Shown here: positions 55,589 to 64,000 of the stretch, piece by piece
How positions within the stretch are numbered: the first letter of the stretch is position 1
How the letters are laid out: every line of letters starts with the position of its first letter
DNA from: Acidobacteriaceae bacterium
Lineage (GTDB): Bacteria > Acidobacteriota > Terriglobia > Terriglobales > Acidobacteriaceae
Direction of reading: 5' to 3'
Assembly (NCBI GenBank): GCA_003134855.1
Contig: PLCS01000001.1
Location: forward strand, 94,342-158,341
Length of the DNA stretch: 64,000 bases
Translations under genes and position numbers: made by a program
Notes under the pieces: generated by a model
What the model saw: only the letters and a program-made list of their open reading frames with translations
The model's database searches: none
What the model was told of the DNA's origin: nothing

Positions 55589-56353
55589 TTAGTGCCGAAT
55601 GCACCCATTCAGCCATTGCCAGATATCTGCCCAAGGGATTCTGAACACTGCAAGAAGCACTGCAAAGATTCCAAGGAGTATCCGCAGGGCCAATAGATCC
55701 AGGTCACGCCTTCGAAAGAATTCCTCTCCGAGGGTTGTCCTGAGTGCCGTTTCAAGTTGTTGGTCATGTTCGGCAAACCGCTTGTTGAGTTCGTCTGTGT
55801 AAAGATCATGCAACGGGTTGCTGAACGCCTGAGCCGCAGTTTTTTGGGCAGCTATCAGAGTGTCTTCTTTGCTACGTACATCACCGGTAGTGGCCGCATC
55901 TTTCAGTGAATGAAACACCACTGTGAAGACGGCTTCACCCAAAGCCAAAGCCCACTCCGTCTGGCCAAGGTTTATTAGCCTTATAATTATCGGACCTCTA
56001 TACCCCGGATCAACATGGCCTGCATTGAGAGCTAATATGTTCTCCTTTTGAAGTCTGTTTCGCGAATACACTGTTCCGCATATAGTTCGTGGCAGATTCA
56101 ATTCCTCATGCGTAATCACAAAGACCATTTGACCAGGTTGCAGCGTGACTACTGGTTGAGATGTATCGGATGGATTGAAGCGAAGGGTCTTTAGGTCCCT
56201 AGATTGCTTATCCTTCCACAGTGCGATGCCTGCGCGAAGATCATAGCTAGCTGGTTCGACAATCGGTGTCCCGGACAAGTCACAGCGCGGGTCAATGACT
56301 AGTTCGCCAGCGAGAATTCGTTTGCGAATTTCAGAAGCGTTGAGGACAGGCAT
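55589..56353 (-). CDS. dCTP deaminase/dUTPase-like protein with C-terminal membrane anchor
   Basis: 254 residues. VEPASYDLRAGIALW near residue 32, GTVYSRNRLQKENI near 92 and GHVDPGYRGPIII near 110 mark the trimeric dCTP deaminase/dUTPase fold. At the usual deaminase Glu (TLEL) the sequence reads IIRLINLG, so that residue appears lost while the dUTPase-type Asp is kept. After a helical linker (165-215), residues 220-245 form a membrane segment. A membrane-tethered nucleotide-binding or cleaving protein is inferred. Confidence 0.72.
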   Translation of the reverse strand: MPVLNASEIRKRILAGELVIDPRCDLSGTPIVEPASYDLRAGIALWKDKQSRDLKTLRFNPSDTSQPVVTLQPGQMVFVITHEELNLPRTICGTVYSRNRLQKENILALNAGHVDPGYRGPIIIRLINLGQTEWALALGEAVFTVVFHSLKDAATTGDVRSKEDTLIAAQKTAAQAFSNPLHDLYTDELNKRFAEHDQQLETALRTTLGEEFFRRRDLDLLALRILLGIFAVLLAVFRIPWADIWQWLNGCIRH

Positions 56354-57076
56354 TTAGCTGGCCTTTCTTTCTGCGTAATGTGAATTCCCGGTCGGAACTC
56401 GTGCTAGTGGTTCATCCTGCAAATCGGGAATTCGATCTTTGATATAGAGCACCACAAGCTGCCTAAAGTAATCGATGTCGGATTCGGTAAGGTTCGAGCT
56501 GACGGGGACATTGTGCCAATATGCCATGCATTTTCTGCAACAGCAGGCGACAGCATGTCGTGCCCAATGTACAATGGTGCCATCCAGCATTTTGGTCTGG
56601 TTGAAGTCCCAGGTGCTATTAAAGCGTAGCATCTTCCCCTGTGTGAGTTGATGTTCCGCAACATCTGCAAGACCTTTCACACCTTTATTTCTGGCATACG
56701 CATCGATGCGGGATGTAATTGGTACATGGAAGAAGAAATGACGAATCCACTCAACCTTCAATACCTCAAACTTCTTATGCGCGTCCTGCAATTCACGAAT
56801 TGACATCGCATCCCAATCTACCAAGTTGGCTCCACATGCCCTGCACGGACCAGGCGCATTCACACCAGCTCCGCCGGGCGGTAGAAAGCAGTGTAAATCC
56901 TGGTCGCATTCTGATCGATTACACCTGATGCCCAATTTCTTCGGCTTCGTCTTGCGAAGCCGTTCGACATCCTCACCGGACATGGTGTAGACAGATCCTA
57001 TTCGGTCCTGATCCGAAAGTTCTTCCGTCATTCCCGGAAGGTCAAACTGTTCCGGTCTCTCAATTTGCTGTCTCAT
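56354..57076 (-). CDS. DUF4186-like protein with zinc-ribbon region
   Basis: 240 residues from the ATG at 57076 (AGGAG upstream). A Cys-rich segment (CNRSECDQDLHC ... CRACG) occupies residues 50-85. HWARHAVACCCRKCMAYWHNVP near residue 190, followed by a conserved YF.QLVV helix, matches the DUF4186 signature with its conserved His and Cys residues. The function is not known. It overlaps the XRE-ImmA/IrrE gene and abuts the deaminase-like gene (TAAATG). Confidence 0.7.
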   Translation of the reverse strand: MRQQIERPEQFDLPGMTEELSDQDRIGSVYTMSGEDVERLRKTKPKKLGIRCNRSECDQDLHCFLPPGGAGVNAPGPCRACGANLVDWDAMSIRELQDAHKKFEVLKVEWIRHFFFHVPITSRIDAYARNKGVKGLADVAEHQLTQGKMLRFNSTWDFNQTKMLDGTIVHWARHAVACCCRKCMAYWHNVPVSSNLTESDIDYFRQLVVLYIKDRIPDLQDEPLARVPTGNSHYAERKAS

Positions 57077-58538
57077 AGCTGGACTCCTGATTGTGAAGTG
57101 CCTGCTCCAAAAGTTGCCTGTCACCGCCATGCAATGATTCCCATTTGATATTACCCACTACGAAGTCGCGTACGCATTCCCAAGGGTCTGGCCCTTGAGT
57201 TTGAAGTCGCGATGCCGTTGCCCACCAGTTTTGACCTTCAAGTGAAAGACGATATGCCAAATAATTGGCTAGAAGGTCGACGCGAACATCGGACGCTTTG
57301 GCGGTCTTTTGAACTGCCGATTTGAGCCATTCCATGCGTTGACTAGATGCGGTGGCACATTGGTCTGCAAGATCGTCTGCCCGTCCTTTAAATACCACAT
57401 CGGCGGCGAAGTCGGTGGCTATTTGTTCCTCTATCACCTGGTCAGCTGTCAGATAGAGAGCCTCTGCTTCAATTACTGAATGCTCCGGAAGTTCCTGGTT
57501 TTGTGAAGCGTGCCATAGCTCATGCAACAGATCTATTATCCATCGGGCTTCCGAAGATGTCTGCTGCTTGATTACAATCACATTCCTTCCCCTCACCCTC
57601 CACGTTGCAGCATGGAATTGACCGCTATCTTTTAGCGGTAGGATTACGATGCCCAAGTCCCAGACGTAGCGCACGATGTTGTGAAGAGTTAGATCACCAA
57701 ATCTTTCGATAATCTGTGTACGCACATGCCGCCAGGAAGCTGGTATTGGCTTTGGCATGACCTGTGGTGTAGCCTGGATCATCAAGAGTGCTAAAAAATG
57801 GGCGTAGACCGTGTAGGCTGGTAGTGCGCTACGCCGCGCATTCGCCGGAAGTTTAAAGCGCGCATAGTTCAGGGCCTGCGCTGATATTGGAAGAGGAGTA
57901 GAGGAGAAGAAATCTCCCGTATCCCAACTGAAGATACGAGAAATGTTTGCAGCAGATTGAAATACCATTGCTTCGAGGTCGGAATCCTGATCTCCATTCT
58001 CGATTCGTGCGCGCAGTAGAGGTGATAGTAGCTTCCTCTCTACAAACTCTTTTGTAAAGCCAACGTCGTTGAGTCGTTGAAATACTGCATTTGTTGTTAC
58101 CGGTATCTCTGGAAAAAAGAGTTGCTTCTTGACCTTGATTCCCAATGCATCTATGACCTGCTGGATGCGATTCAAGTTCGCACCGAAGTAGCTAGAAGCT
58201 TCGTATCGCTGGATCTGCTGTTCTTTAAGCCCGAGCTTATCAGCAAGTTGCCGCTGTGTGAGTCCAGCCGCAATTCTTGCTTTGATGAGGGCTCCAGGAA
58301 GCTCTTCGAGCGAGGAAATCTCCATCGTTCCTTGATGCTGCTGCTGGAGATTTTCATATTCGCGCAGTTCGCCTTCGAGATCGTCCCATTGGCTCTTGAG
58401 GGCGCTTTCTTGCAATTTCCACCTGATCAGGTCGCCCTTTTCGGCAGTGGCCAATTTACCTTGCACTTCGGCAAGTGCATTGCGGAAGGTTTCTGCCTGA
58501 GTCTTGGTGATCTTGTACTGTCTTTCGTTCTTGATCAT
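57060..58538 (-). CDS. XRE HTH and ImmA/IrrE-type zinc protease fusion
   Basis: 492 residues. The start MIKNERQYKITKTQAETF is seen in antitoxin-like XRE proteins, followed by a coiled coil to about 70. GLTQRQLADKLGLKEQQIQRYE near residue 90 is the helix-turn-helix. LLHELWHASQ near 337 is the HExxH zinc motif of the IrrE/ImmA peptidase. Such proteins cleave repressors upon damage or phage infection. The operator at 58987 is the likely DNA target of the HTH. Confidence 0.85.
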   Translation of the reverse strand: MIKNERQYKITKTQAETFRNALAEVQGKLATAEKGDLIRWKLQESALKSQWDDLEGELREYENLQQQHQGTMEISSLEELPGALIKARIAAGLTQRQLADKLGLKEQQIQRYEASSYFGANLNRIQQVIDALGIKVKKQLFFPEIPVTTNAVFQRLNDVGFTKEFVERKLLSPLLRARIENGDQDSDLEAMVFQSAANISRIFSWDTGDFFSSTPLPISAQALNYARFKLPANARRSALPAYTVYAHFLALLMIQATPQVMPKPIPASWRHVRTQIIERFGDLTLHNIVRYVWDLGIVILPLKDSGQFHAATWRVRGRNVIVIKQQTSSEARWIIDLLHELWHASQNQELPEHSVIEAEALYLTADQVIEEQIATDFAADVVFKGRADDLADQCATASSQRMEWLKSAVQKTAKASDVRVDLLANYLAYRLSLEGQNWWATASRLQTQGPDPWECVRDFVVGNIKWESLHGGDRQLLEQALHNQESSYETAN

Positions 58539-58984
58539 TTGAGTGTCCTCAGGTCGATTGCAACGACGCCTTTACGGGCACCGGTTTGTTTATCTTGTTG
58601 GAAGAATTCGAGAAATGTTCGACCACTACCGCCTTCCATCGAGTCTGCCGGAAACATCTCCCCTAGGTATTTCCGTTTTTGTGCCGCTCTTTGCTTCGAG
58701 AACTCGAACAGCAGCGGCTCTATCAGAGAGAGGCGTTGCACATCCACATTCCTGAGCTCCCAAGCACCGTCAAAGTCAGCTGGAACTTGTTTGAGTGTGA
58801 CGAAACTGCCGTCTATGTAGGCCGTTTCGCAGCCTGCAGCGGCTAGCACCAATAAAACTTGATGCAGACCGTTCAGCAGCCTACAGCGATGCGGGTTGCT
58901 GCCGAAGCTCTGTGCAAACTCCTGCCACTCCATCGGATGAATTCCGGGGGCCAAGTTGCCGTCGATTTGGAAATGCGGCAGCAT
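58535..58984 (-). CDS. DUF6932-like protein
   Basis: 149 residues. ETAYIDGSFVTLKQVPADFD near residue 54 is the DUF6932 signature, a nucleotidyltransferase-like core; LEFFQQDKQTGARKGVVAIDL closes the protein. It is the first gene of the eight-gene operon and its transcript is probably leaderless. It overlaps the XRE-ImmA/IrrE gene by ATGA. The function of the family is not established. Confidence 0.75.
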   Translation of the reverse strand: MLPHFQIDGNLAPGIHPMEWQEFAQSFGSNPHRCRLLNGLHQVLLVLAAAGCETAYIDGSFVTLKQVPADFDGAWELRNVDVQRLSLIEPLLFEFSKQRAAQKRKYLGEMFPADSMEGGSGRTFLEFFQQDKQTGARKGVVAIDLRTLK

Positions 58985-59021
58985 CTAACACAACAATAGT
59001 GTTGTGTTGTTATTTTGTCAA
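58985..59021 (-). promoter_or_regulatory. Operator-covered leaderless promoter of the eight-gene operon
   Basis: On the minus strand TTGACA (59016-59021), a 17-base spacer and TATTGT (58993-58998) lie eight bases before the ATG at 58984, so transcription would begin at or next to the start codon. AACACAACA and TGTTGTGTT (58987-59008) are perfect 9-base arms around four bases that cover the -10 box and part of the spacer. This is the geometry of a repressor site, and the operon's own XRE protein is the natural candidate. Confidence 0.75.
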
Positions 59022-59089
59022 GATAAATCTTCTAAAGGATAGGTGGGAACCTTTCAGAATATGCGTTTGTTGATCTTGGAGGCTTTGAC

Positions 59090-59232
<143 letters not shown>

Positions 59233-59242
59233 AACGTGGGTT

Positions 59243-59300
59243 GCAGGAGCGTATCGCTGGGGCGCGGCCTGGCGCGATTTCCCCTTGATTACGCTCCTGC
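59243..59300. terminator. Long inverted repeat between nrdJ and tRNA-Pro
   Basis: GCAGGAGCGTA (59243-59253) and TACGCTCCTGC (59290-59300) are perfect 11-bp arms. It lies just after the nrdJ stop and before the tRNA on the minus strand, and probably ends nrdJ transcription. Confidence 0.55.
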
Positions 59301-59335
59301 TAGTGTAGCAGAATCCCACGTGTTGCGGAATCGCC

Positions 59336-62300
59336 CTAGCTGCAGCCGCTGGTGGAGCCGCAGCTCATGCAGCGGTAGCAACTGCCGTTGCGGACCATGA
59401 TGGCGCCGCAGACCGAGCAACTGGGCGCGTCGCCCATCTCGTACATCTCTTTCATCGCGTCGGCGGCGTGATAGATGCCGCGGTCGGCGAGGCTGGGCGT
59501 AGGCGTCGCGCCCGAAGCCGCAATCGCCTCCGGAGTGAGGCCGGAAACCGAATAAGAGCCTGCTGCACTGGATGCCGCAATGCCGCCACCCCCAACCTTG
59601 TCACTGCCAAAATGAGTGGCCGGAGTGCTGATCTGGCTCAGCCTGCGGGCGACCTCCTCGGCCAGCCGAGCCATTTGACCCTGCGAGATGGCCTCATCCT
59701 CCTCCGCTTCGCTCTCCGGAATCATGGTGGGCGGGGCGGGCAGTTGCTCGGCATGGGGAGTAAGGCTGGCAAAGAGCGACAACTGCGTGCCGGAGAGGAA
59801 GCGCAGATTGAGCCAGCGGAAGATGTAGTCCATGAGGCTCTTGGCGTAGCCGATCTGCTCATTGCCGGTCCAGCCGGAGGGCTCGAAGCGGGTGTGAGCG
59901 AACTTCTCGCAGAGCACCTTGAGAGGCACGCCATGCTGGAGCGAAATCGAGATTGCCGTGGCGAAGGCATCCATCAGGCCGGAGACGGTCGAGCCTTCCT
60001 TGGCCATCTTGATGAAGATTTCGCCCACCTGGCCGTTGGGATAGAGGCCGACGGTGACGTAACCCTCGTGGCTGGCGATGGCGAACTTGTGGGTGATGGA
60101 GGCGCGCTCGTCCTGCAAGCGATGGCGGACGGCGCGAGGCGGGCCGTTTAGATCCTGCGCGGCAGGGGTCTCGCTGGCGGAGTCGAGAGCGGTCGAGGGC
60201 TGAAGGAAAGGCACCGCGGCGGCCTTGGCGATCTCCTGCAACGCGCGCTGGAAGGTGGCCTCGGCGAGGAGGACTGACTTGGCGGTGACCTCCAGCTTTT
60301 CGCCGGCCTTGGCTTCCAGGGCCTTCAGGTCGGCGGCGGCGGCAGGCTCTCCGGCGGCCAGCTGGGTAAGCACGCGGCTTCCGGCGGCGTCCAACGGCGA
60401 GGGTTCGCGCTTGGCGTCGTCCATGCTCGTGTTGAGGGGCTGAGTGCCCTTGGAGCCGTCGCGATAGATGGCCACGGCCTTGATGCCCTGACGCCAACTC
60501 TCGGCGTAGGCCTCGGCCACGTCCTCGACGGTGGCCTCCTGGGGCAGGTTGACGGTCTTCGAGATGGCCCCGGAGAGGAAGGGCTGCGCGGCGGCCATCA
60601 TCTTGATGTGGCCCATGTAATGGATGGAGCGCGTGCCCTTGGAGGGCTTGAAGCTGCAATCGAAGACGGCCAGGTGCTCGGGCTTGATGCCGGGCGCGCC
60701 CTCGATGGTGCCAGTGGCGTCGATGTAGCTGACAATGGCGTTCACGTCCTCGCTGGAGTAGCCGAGCTTGAAGAGGGCTGCGGGGACGGTGTTGTTGACG
60801 ATCTTGATCATGCCGCCGCCGACCAGCTTCTTGTACTTGACCAGCGCCAGGTCAGGCTCAATGCCGGTGGTGTCGCAGTCCATCATGAAACCGATGGTGC
60901 CGGTGGGCGCGAGGACCGTGGTCTGGGAGTTGCGATAGCCGTAGCGCTCGCCGTAAACCAGGGCCATGTCCCAGCACTCGCGGCTGGCGTCGATGAGGGC
61001 GTCGAGTTGGGGCACGTTGAAGGGCTCGCCGCTCTGGCGCGAGGCGCCGATGTTGTTGACCTCGGCGCGGTGCATGCGAATCACGTCGAGGAAGGGCTCG
61101 CGGTTGACGTAGAAGCCGGGGCAGGCGCCACCCTGGCGATCGACATTGGCGGTCAGCGGCGTGGCCGAGGTGATGGACGGGCAGTTGGCGGCCACGATGG
61201 AGGATTGCAGGTAGGCCTGGCCGCTGAGGATGGCGGTGAAGGCGGCGGCCAGATCGCGGCCGGCGGCCGAGTCGTAGGGCAGGCCAAAGGCCATCAGCAG
61301 CGCGCCCAGGTTGGCGTAGCCCAGGCCCAGCGGACGGTAGTCGTGGGAGTTGCGGGCGATCTTCTCGGTGGGGTAGCCGGAGTTGTCCACCAGAATCTCC
61401 ATCGCGGTGATGACCACCGAGATGGAGTGCCGGTAGGCGGGAATGTCGAAGTTGCCGGCCGGGGAGACATACTTCATCAGGTTGAAACTGGCCAGATTGC
61501 AGGCCGAGTTGTCCAGGAACATGTACTCCGAGCAGGGGTTTGACGCAAAAATGCGGGCGGTGTTCTTGCACGTATGCCAGCGGTTGACGGTAGTGTCGAA
61601 CTGCATGCCGGGATCGCCGCAGAGCCAGGTGGCCTCGGCGATCTTGCGCATGATCTCGCGCGCCTTGTAGCTCTTCACCGGCTCGTGGCCTCGGACCGTG
61701 TAGGTGGTGAAGTTGCCGTCGCTCTCGTAGGCGCGCATGAACTCGTCGCTCACGCGCACAGAGTTGTTGGCGTTCTGGAAGAAGATCGACGAAAAGGCCT
61801 CGGAATCCGGCCCGCTGCCGTCGTAGCCGGCCTTGATCAGCGTGTGCGCCTTGGCCTCCTCCTTCTCTTTGCACTCAATGAAATCAATAATATCCGGGTG
61901 ATCCACGTTTAGAATCGCCATCTTGGCGGCGCGGCGCGTCTTGCCGCCGGATTTGATGACACCGGCAAAGGCGTCTAGCCCGCGCATGAAGCTCAAGGGC
62001 CCGCTGGCGGTGCCGCCGCCCGATACGGCTTCATGGCTCGAGCGCAGGGAACTGAAGTTCGTGCCCGTGCCTGAGCCGAATTTGAAGAGCATTGCTTCGG
62101 TCCGGGCCAGGTCCATGATACCGCTCATCGAATCCTCGACGGAGTTGATGAAGCAGGCCGAGCACTGCGGATTGTGGTAACCGGTGGCGGAGTAGCGCAC
62201 GCCGCCGGTCGCCGGATCCCAGTGCCAGTTCTGCCCCTCCGCATCCGGCTCCAGGCGGTCGCAGCCCACGTTGAACCAGACCGGCGAGTTGAAGGCCACC

Positions 62301-62707
62301 TTCTGGGTCAGCAGCATGTGCGCCAGCTCGTCGTGGAAGATGGCCGCATCCTCGCGGGTGGCAAAGTAGCCGTCGGTCAGGCCCCAGTCGCGGATGGTCT
62401 CGGCCACGCGGCCCACCAACTGACGGACGCCGGTCTCCCGCTCAGGCGAGTCCAGCTTGCCGTGCAGGTACTTCGAGGCCACGATATTGGTCGCGGTCAT
62501 CGACCAGTCGAGCGGAACCTCGACGTTCTTCTGCTCGAAGATGATGTTGCCCTTCTGGTCGGTGATCGACGCGGTGCGCTGCTCCCACAGGAGCTCGTCA
62601 TAGGGGGAGACGCCCTCGGTGGTGAAGCGGCGGGTAAAGATCAGTCCCTGCTGGGTGTGAGGAGCCTGGGGGGTGGCGGCGGAACTCTGATACTGAAGTT
62701 CGTTCAT
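59336..62707 (-). CDS. nrdJ: Adenosylcobalamin-dependent ribonucleotide reductase (class II)
   Basis: 1123 residues behind AGAGGA. Class II motifs are present: AFNSPVWFNVG near residue 139, the NPCSEYMFLD active-site segment near 393, NLASFNLMKY after it and GFMMDCDTTGIEPDLAL near 610. The C-terminus carries a Cys-rich ribbon (CSVCGAIM ... CYRCMSCGSTSGC) involved in reduction. It makes deoxyribonucleotides with or without oxygen. It is a chromosomal housekeeping gene, right of the tRNA. Confidence 0.95.
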   Translation of the reverse strand: MNELQYQSSAATPQAPHTQQGLIFTRRFTTEGVSPYDELLWEQRTASITDQKGNIIFEQKNVEVPLDWSMTATNIVASKYLHGKLDSPERETGVRQLVGRVAETIRDWGLTDGYFATREDAAIFHDELAHMLLTQKVAFNSPVWFNVGCDRLEPDAEGQNWHWDPATGGVRYSATGYHNPQCSACFINSVEDSMSGIMDLARTEAMLFKFGSGTGTNFSSLRSSHEAVSGGGTASGPLSFMRGLDAFAGVIKSGGKTRRAAKMAILNVDHPDIIDFIECKEKEEAKAHTLIKAGYDGSGPDSEAFSSIFFQNANNSVRVSDEFMRAYESDGNFTTYTVRGHEPVKSYKAREIMRKIAEATWLCGDPGMQFDTTVNRWHTCKNTARIFASNPCSEYMFLDNSACNLASFNLMKYVSPAGNFDIPAYRHSISVVITAMEILVDNSGYPTEKIARNSHDYRPLGLGYANLGALLMAFGLPYDSAAGRDLAAAFTAILSGQAYLQSSIVAANCPSITSATPLTANVDRQGGACPGFYVNREPFLDVIRMHRAEVNNIGASRQSGEPFNVPQLDALIDASRECWDMALVYGERYGYRNSQTTVLAPTGTIGFMMDCDTTGIEPDLALVKYKKLVGGGMIKIVNNTVPAALFKLGYSSEDVNAIVSYIDATGTIEGAPGIKPEHLAVFDCSFKPSKGTRSIHYMGHIKMMAAAQPFLSGAISKTVNLPQEATVEDVAEAYAESWRQGIKAVAIYRDGSKGTQPLNTSMDDAKREPSPLDAAGSRVLTQLAAGEPAAAADLKALEAKAGEKLEVTAKSVLLAEATFQRALQEIAKAAAVPFLQPSTALDSASETPAAQDLNGPPRAVRHRLQDERASITHKFAIASHEGYVTVGLYPNGQVGEIFIKMAKEGSTVSGLMDAFATAISISLQHGVPLKVLCEKFAHTRFEPSGWTGNEQIGYAKSLMDYIFRWLNLRFLSGTQLSLFASLTPHAEQLPAPPTMIPESEAEEDEAISQGQMARLAEEVARRLSQISTPATHFGSDKVGGGGIAASSAAGSYSVSGLTPEAIAASGATPTPSLADRGIYHAADAMKEMYEMGDAPSCSVCGAIMVRNGSCYRCMSCGSTSGCS

Positions 62708-62902
62708 GAAATCCTCTCAGTCGACAAAATTGGTGAATCTCTGGCCCGCTCCGGCAAGGCAACCGGGAGCGGTCTGGGTCATATCTTTTGCGAAGAACGG
62801 GAATCGGGGATTGAAAGTACCGCGAGTTCTCTTCGTTCAGCGGCCTTTCTGTGGAACGATCACACAGGAGTTCGAACCAAACCGTTTAGAGCCGCAGATG
62901 AA

Positions 62903-62954
62903 AAAATACCGCTCTCTGTTGTGCTTGTCAACAAAAAACCACAATATCTTGTGT
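62903..62954 (-). promoter_or_regulatory. nrdJ promoter with upstream NrdR box
   Basis: TTGACA (62926-62931) and TATTTT (62903-62908) are 17 bases apart on the minus strand. Upstream, CCACAATATCTTGTGT (62939-62954) matches 15 of 16 positions of the NrdR-box consensus as I remember it. A second box is not evident. The leader is about 190 bases. No gene is seen in 62955-63211. Confidence 0.65.
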
Positions 62955-63211
62955 TTTGTTTACAATCTGAGCATCAAGTTACCAAACAAAGGGGATTGCC
63001 TGTGGAAAGCTGCATACGCCCATGCGGGGCGCGGATTCCGGCTGCCCGAACTGCATCAAATCCGGTGCAGGCGCGATTTTGCCGGCCGAAGCCTGCCACG
63101 AGGATAAGCGTAGTCCTCGGCGGATCCATGCGCAAGACGCAGGGGCGGTGCAGTTTGGGGGCGGAACTGTGCAGATGTGGAGATTCGGGGACGGATTTCG
63201 GCAGGAGAGAT

Positions 63212-63511
63212 TCAGTTCTCGAAATGCGACTTTGTGGGGATCATCTGCTGATGCAGGATGCATACGACACGAACCCCACCCGGCTTCAACCGGTAGAAGA
63301 TGACGTGCTTGCCTTGCTCGTGCCTGTGAAGGCCTGAACTGATTGCGTCGCAAGGCCGGCCTAATTTAGGATTTTCCGCGAGGAGTTGAAACGCCGCTTG
63401 CAAGCCTTGAGCATACCGGTGTGCCTGCGACACACCCCAACTATCGAGGGTGAACCGTGCAATCTCTCTCATGTCGAGCTGTGCGGGTCTGGAGACACTG
63501 AACTTAGGCAA
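63212..63511 (-). CDS. parE: ParE/RelE-family toxin
   Basis: 99 residues from a TTG at 63511 that overlaps the antitoxin end by eight bases. DMREIARFTLDSWGVSQAHRY and GLHRHEQGKHVIFYRL are ParE signatures (split here across the conserved core). ParE poisons gyrase in known cases. No ATG is available in a sensible place. Confidence 0.78.
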   Translation of the reverse strand: MPKFSVSRPAQLDMREIARFTLDSWGVSQAHRYAQGLQAAFQLLAENPKLGRPCDAISSGLHRHEQGKHVIFYRLKPGGVRVVCILHQQMIPTKSHFEN

Positions 63512-63776
63512 CTTTTGCTTCTTTCTCCGCAGCCAGTTCCTCGATGTAGGCATCCAGCCGCTCGAAAACGCCCTCTTCGGCATCGGGGCTGTCATCTCCC
63601 TCGGCAATTGCCGCCCGGAGCGCGGCCATCTTCTCCTCGTACTCCCGCTCTTCTTTTTCCAGCAGGCGCAAAGCGGTGCGCATGACTTCGCTGGCGTTGG
63701 CGTAATCTCCAGATTCAACTTTGGCAGTAATGAACTGATCCAGCTTTTCAGGCAGGCTGACATTGCGGGTCGGCAT
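63504..63776 (-). CDS. parD: ParD-family antitoxin
   Basis: 90 residues behind GAGGTG. The ribbon-helix-helix start MPTRNVSLPEKLDQFITAKV and GDYANASEVMRTALRLL are typical of ParD, followed by an acidic helical tail that would bind the toxin. It forms an operon with the toxin gene. Confidence 0.85.
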   Translation of the reverse strand: MPTRNVSLPEKLDQFITAKVESGDYANASEVMRTALRLLEKEEREYEEKMAALRAAIAEGDDSPDAEEGVFERLDAYIEELAAEKEAKVA

Positions 63777-63978
63777 AAGGGCACCTCAGCTTGAGTTTAG
63801 TATTTTTGGCCAACCTTGCCAAATCGCCAGAGAAAGCGGTCAGGGAATCACCGGCCGATCCGGCGTAGCGAAAATGGATATGGACTGCACGGGCAGCGAA
63901 AAAGGCCTGAAATCGAGGTGATTTGAAGAAAAACATCCCTCGGGAACTAGAGCGTTTTTCCTGTTGGTGTAGAGTCCG

Positions 63979-64000
63979 GCGTGGACCGGGAGGTCCACGC
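63979..64000. other. Hairpin at window edge
   Basis: GCGTGGACC and GGTCCACGC are perfect 9-bp arms around GGGA. It is the last sequence in the window and could be a terminator or the end of a repeat; 63777-63978 holds no gene I can support. Confidence 0.4.

Noticed and set aside
60608..61543. Long plus-strand frame inside nrdJ
   Set aside because: A composition shadow of nrdJ; Gly/Val/Ala-rich with no domain.

Overview
This window looks like a moderately high-GC bacterial chromosome, most likely Acidobacteriota (class Terriglobia). The hints are a B12-dependent ribonucleotide reductase, a palindromic intergenic repeat of a type I associate with that phylum, and a quinol-type NO reductase beside NnrS and RIC. 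The assignment is tentative because no rRNA is present.

The layout is organised by one tRNA-Pro gene (59156-59232, minus strand). Its 3' 49 bases are repeated without change at 250-298 and 24017-24065. The 15-base anticodon-arm core alone recurs at 4290-4304 and 29472-29486. All four distal copies have a paired 7-bp motif (12-bp period, inverted) starting exactly 117 bases after the core, and matching direct pairs lie on the left side. I read this as a tandem array of four elements stacked at tRNA-Pro: A (about 4.0 kb), B (19.8 kb), C (5.4 kb) and D (29.7 kb). The sequence left of the first junction suggests the array continues beyond the window. Only D carries a tyrosine integrase, so A to C look like integrase-less cargo units.

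Element A has one gene, a 1049-residue VWA protein with Ig-like domains, with its own promoter and terminator. Element B is a nitric-oxide and low-oxygen respiration island: a NapH-like polyferredoxin, a hemerythrin, a radical SAM/SPASM enzyme, a Crp/Fnr regulator, RIC (ScdA/YtfE), NnrS, lactate dehydrogenase, two cupins, qNOR and cytochrome bd. It also has a MarR/ClC pair, AlkA, a flavin reductase and two DUF488 genes. A shared palindrome of the form GTGA-N6-TCAC lies upstream of three B transcription units and may be the Crp/Fnr site. Element C is one five-gene operon: a nucleotidyltransferase-like fusion, a haem-oxygenase-like diiron protein and a polar amino-acid ABC transporter.

Element D holds defence and transfer genes: HsdRMS with an Abi/HEPN-like gene, a membrane/VWA lipoprotein pair, integrase and excisionase, a coupling-type ATPase with a replication-relaxation protein, a Dam-like methylase, a papain-like/carbamoyltransferase pair, a large serine recombinase and a RuvC-fold gene. 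Next to the tRNA is a tightly overlapping eight-gene operon (52185-58984) with an operator-covered, leaderless promoter. It encodes a DUF6932 protein, an XRE-ImmA/IrrE protein, a DUF4186 protein, a membrane-anchored dCTP deaminase/dUTPase-like protein, a radical SAM enzyme, a DPPW methyltransferase, an ASCH protein and a P-loop kinase. This is the strongest candidate for an undescribed system.

Right of the tRNA the sequence is ordinary chromosome: nrdJ with an NrdR-box promoter, then a ParD/ParE toxin-antitoxin pair.
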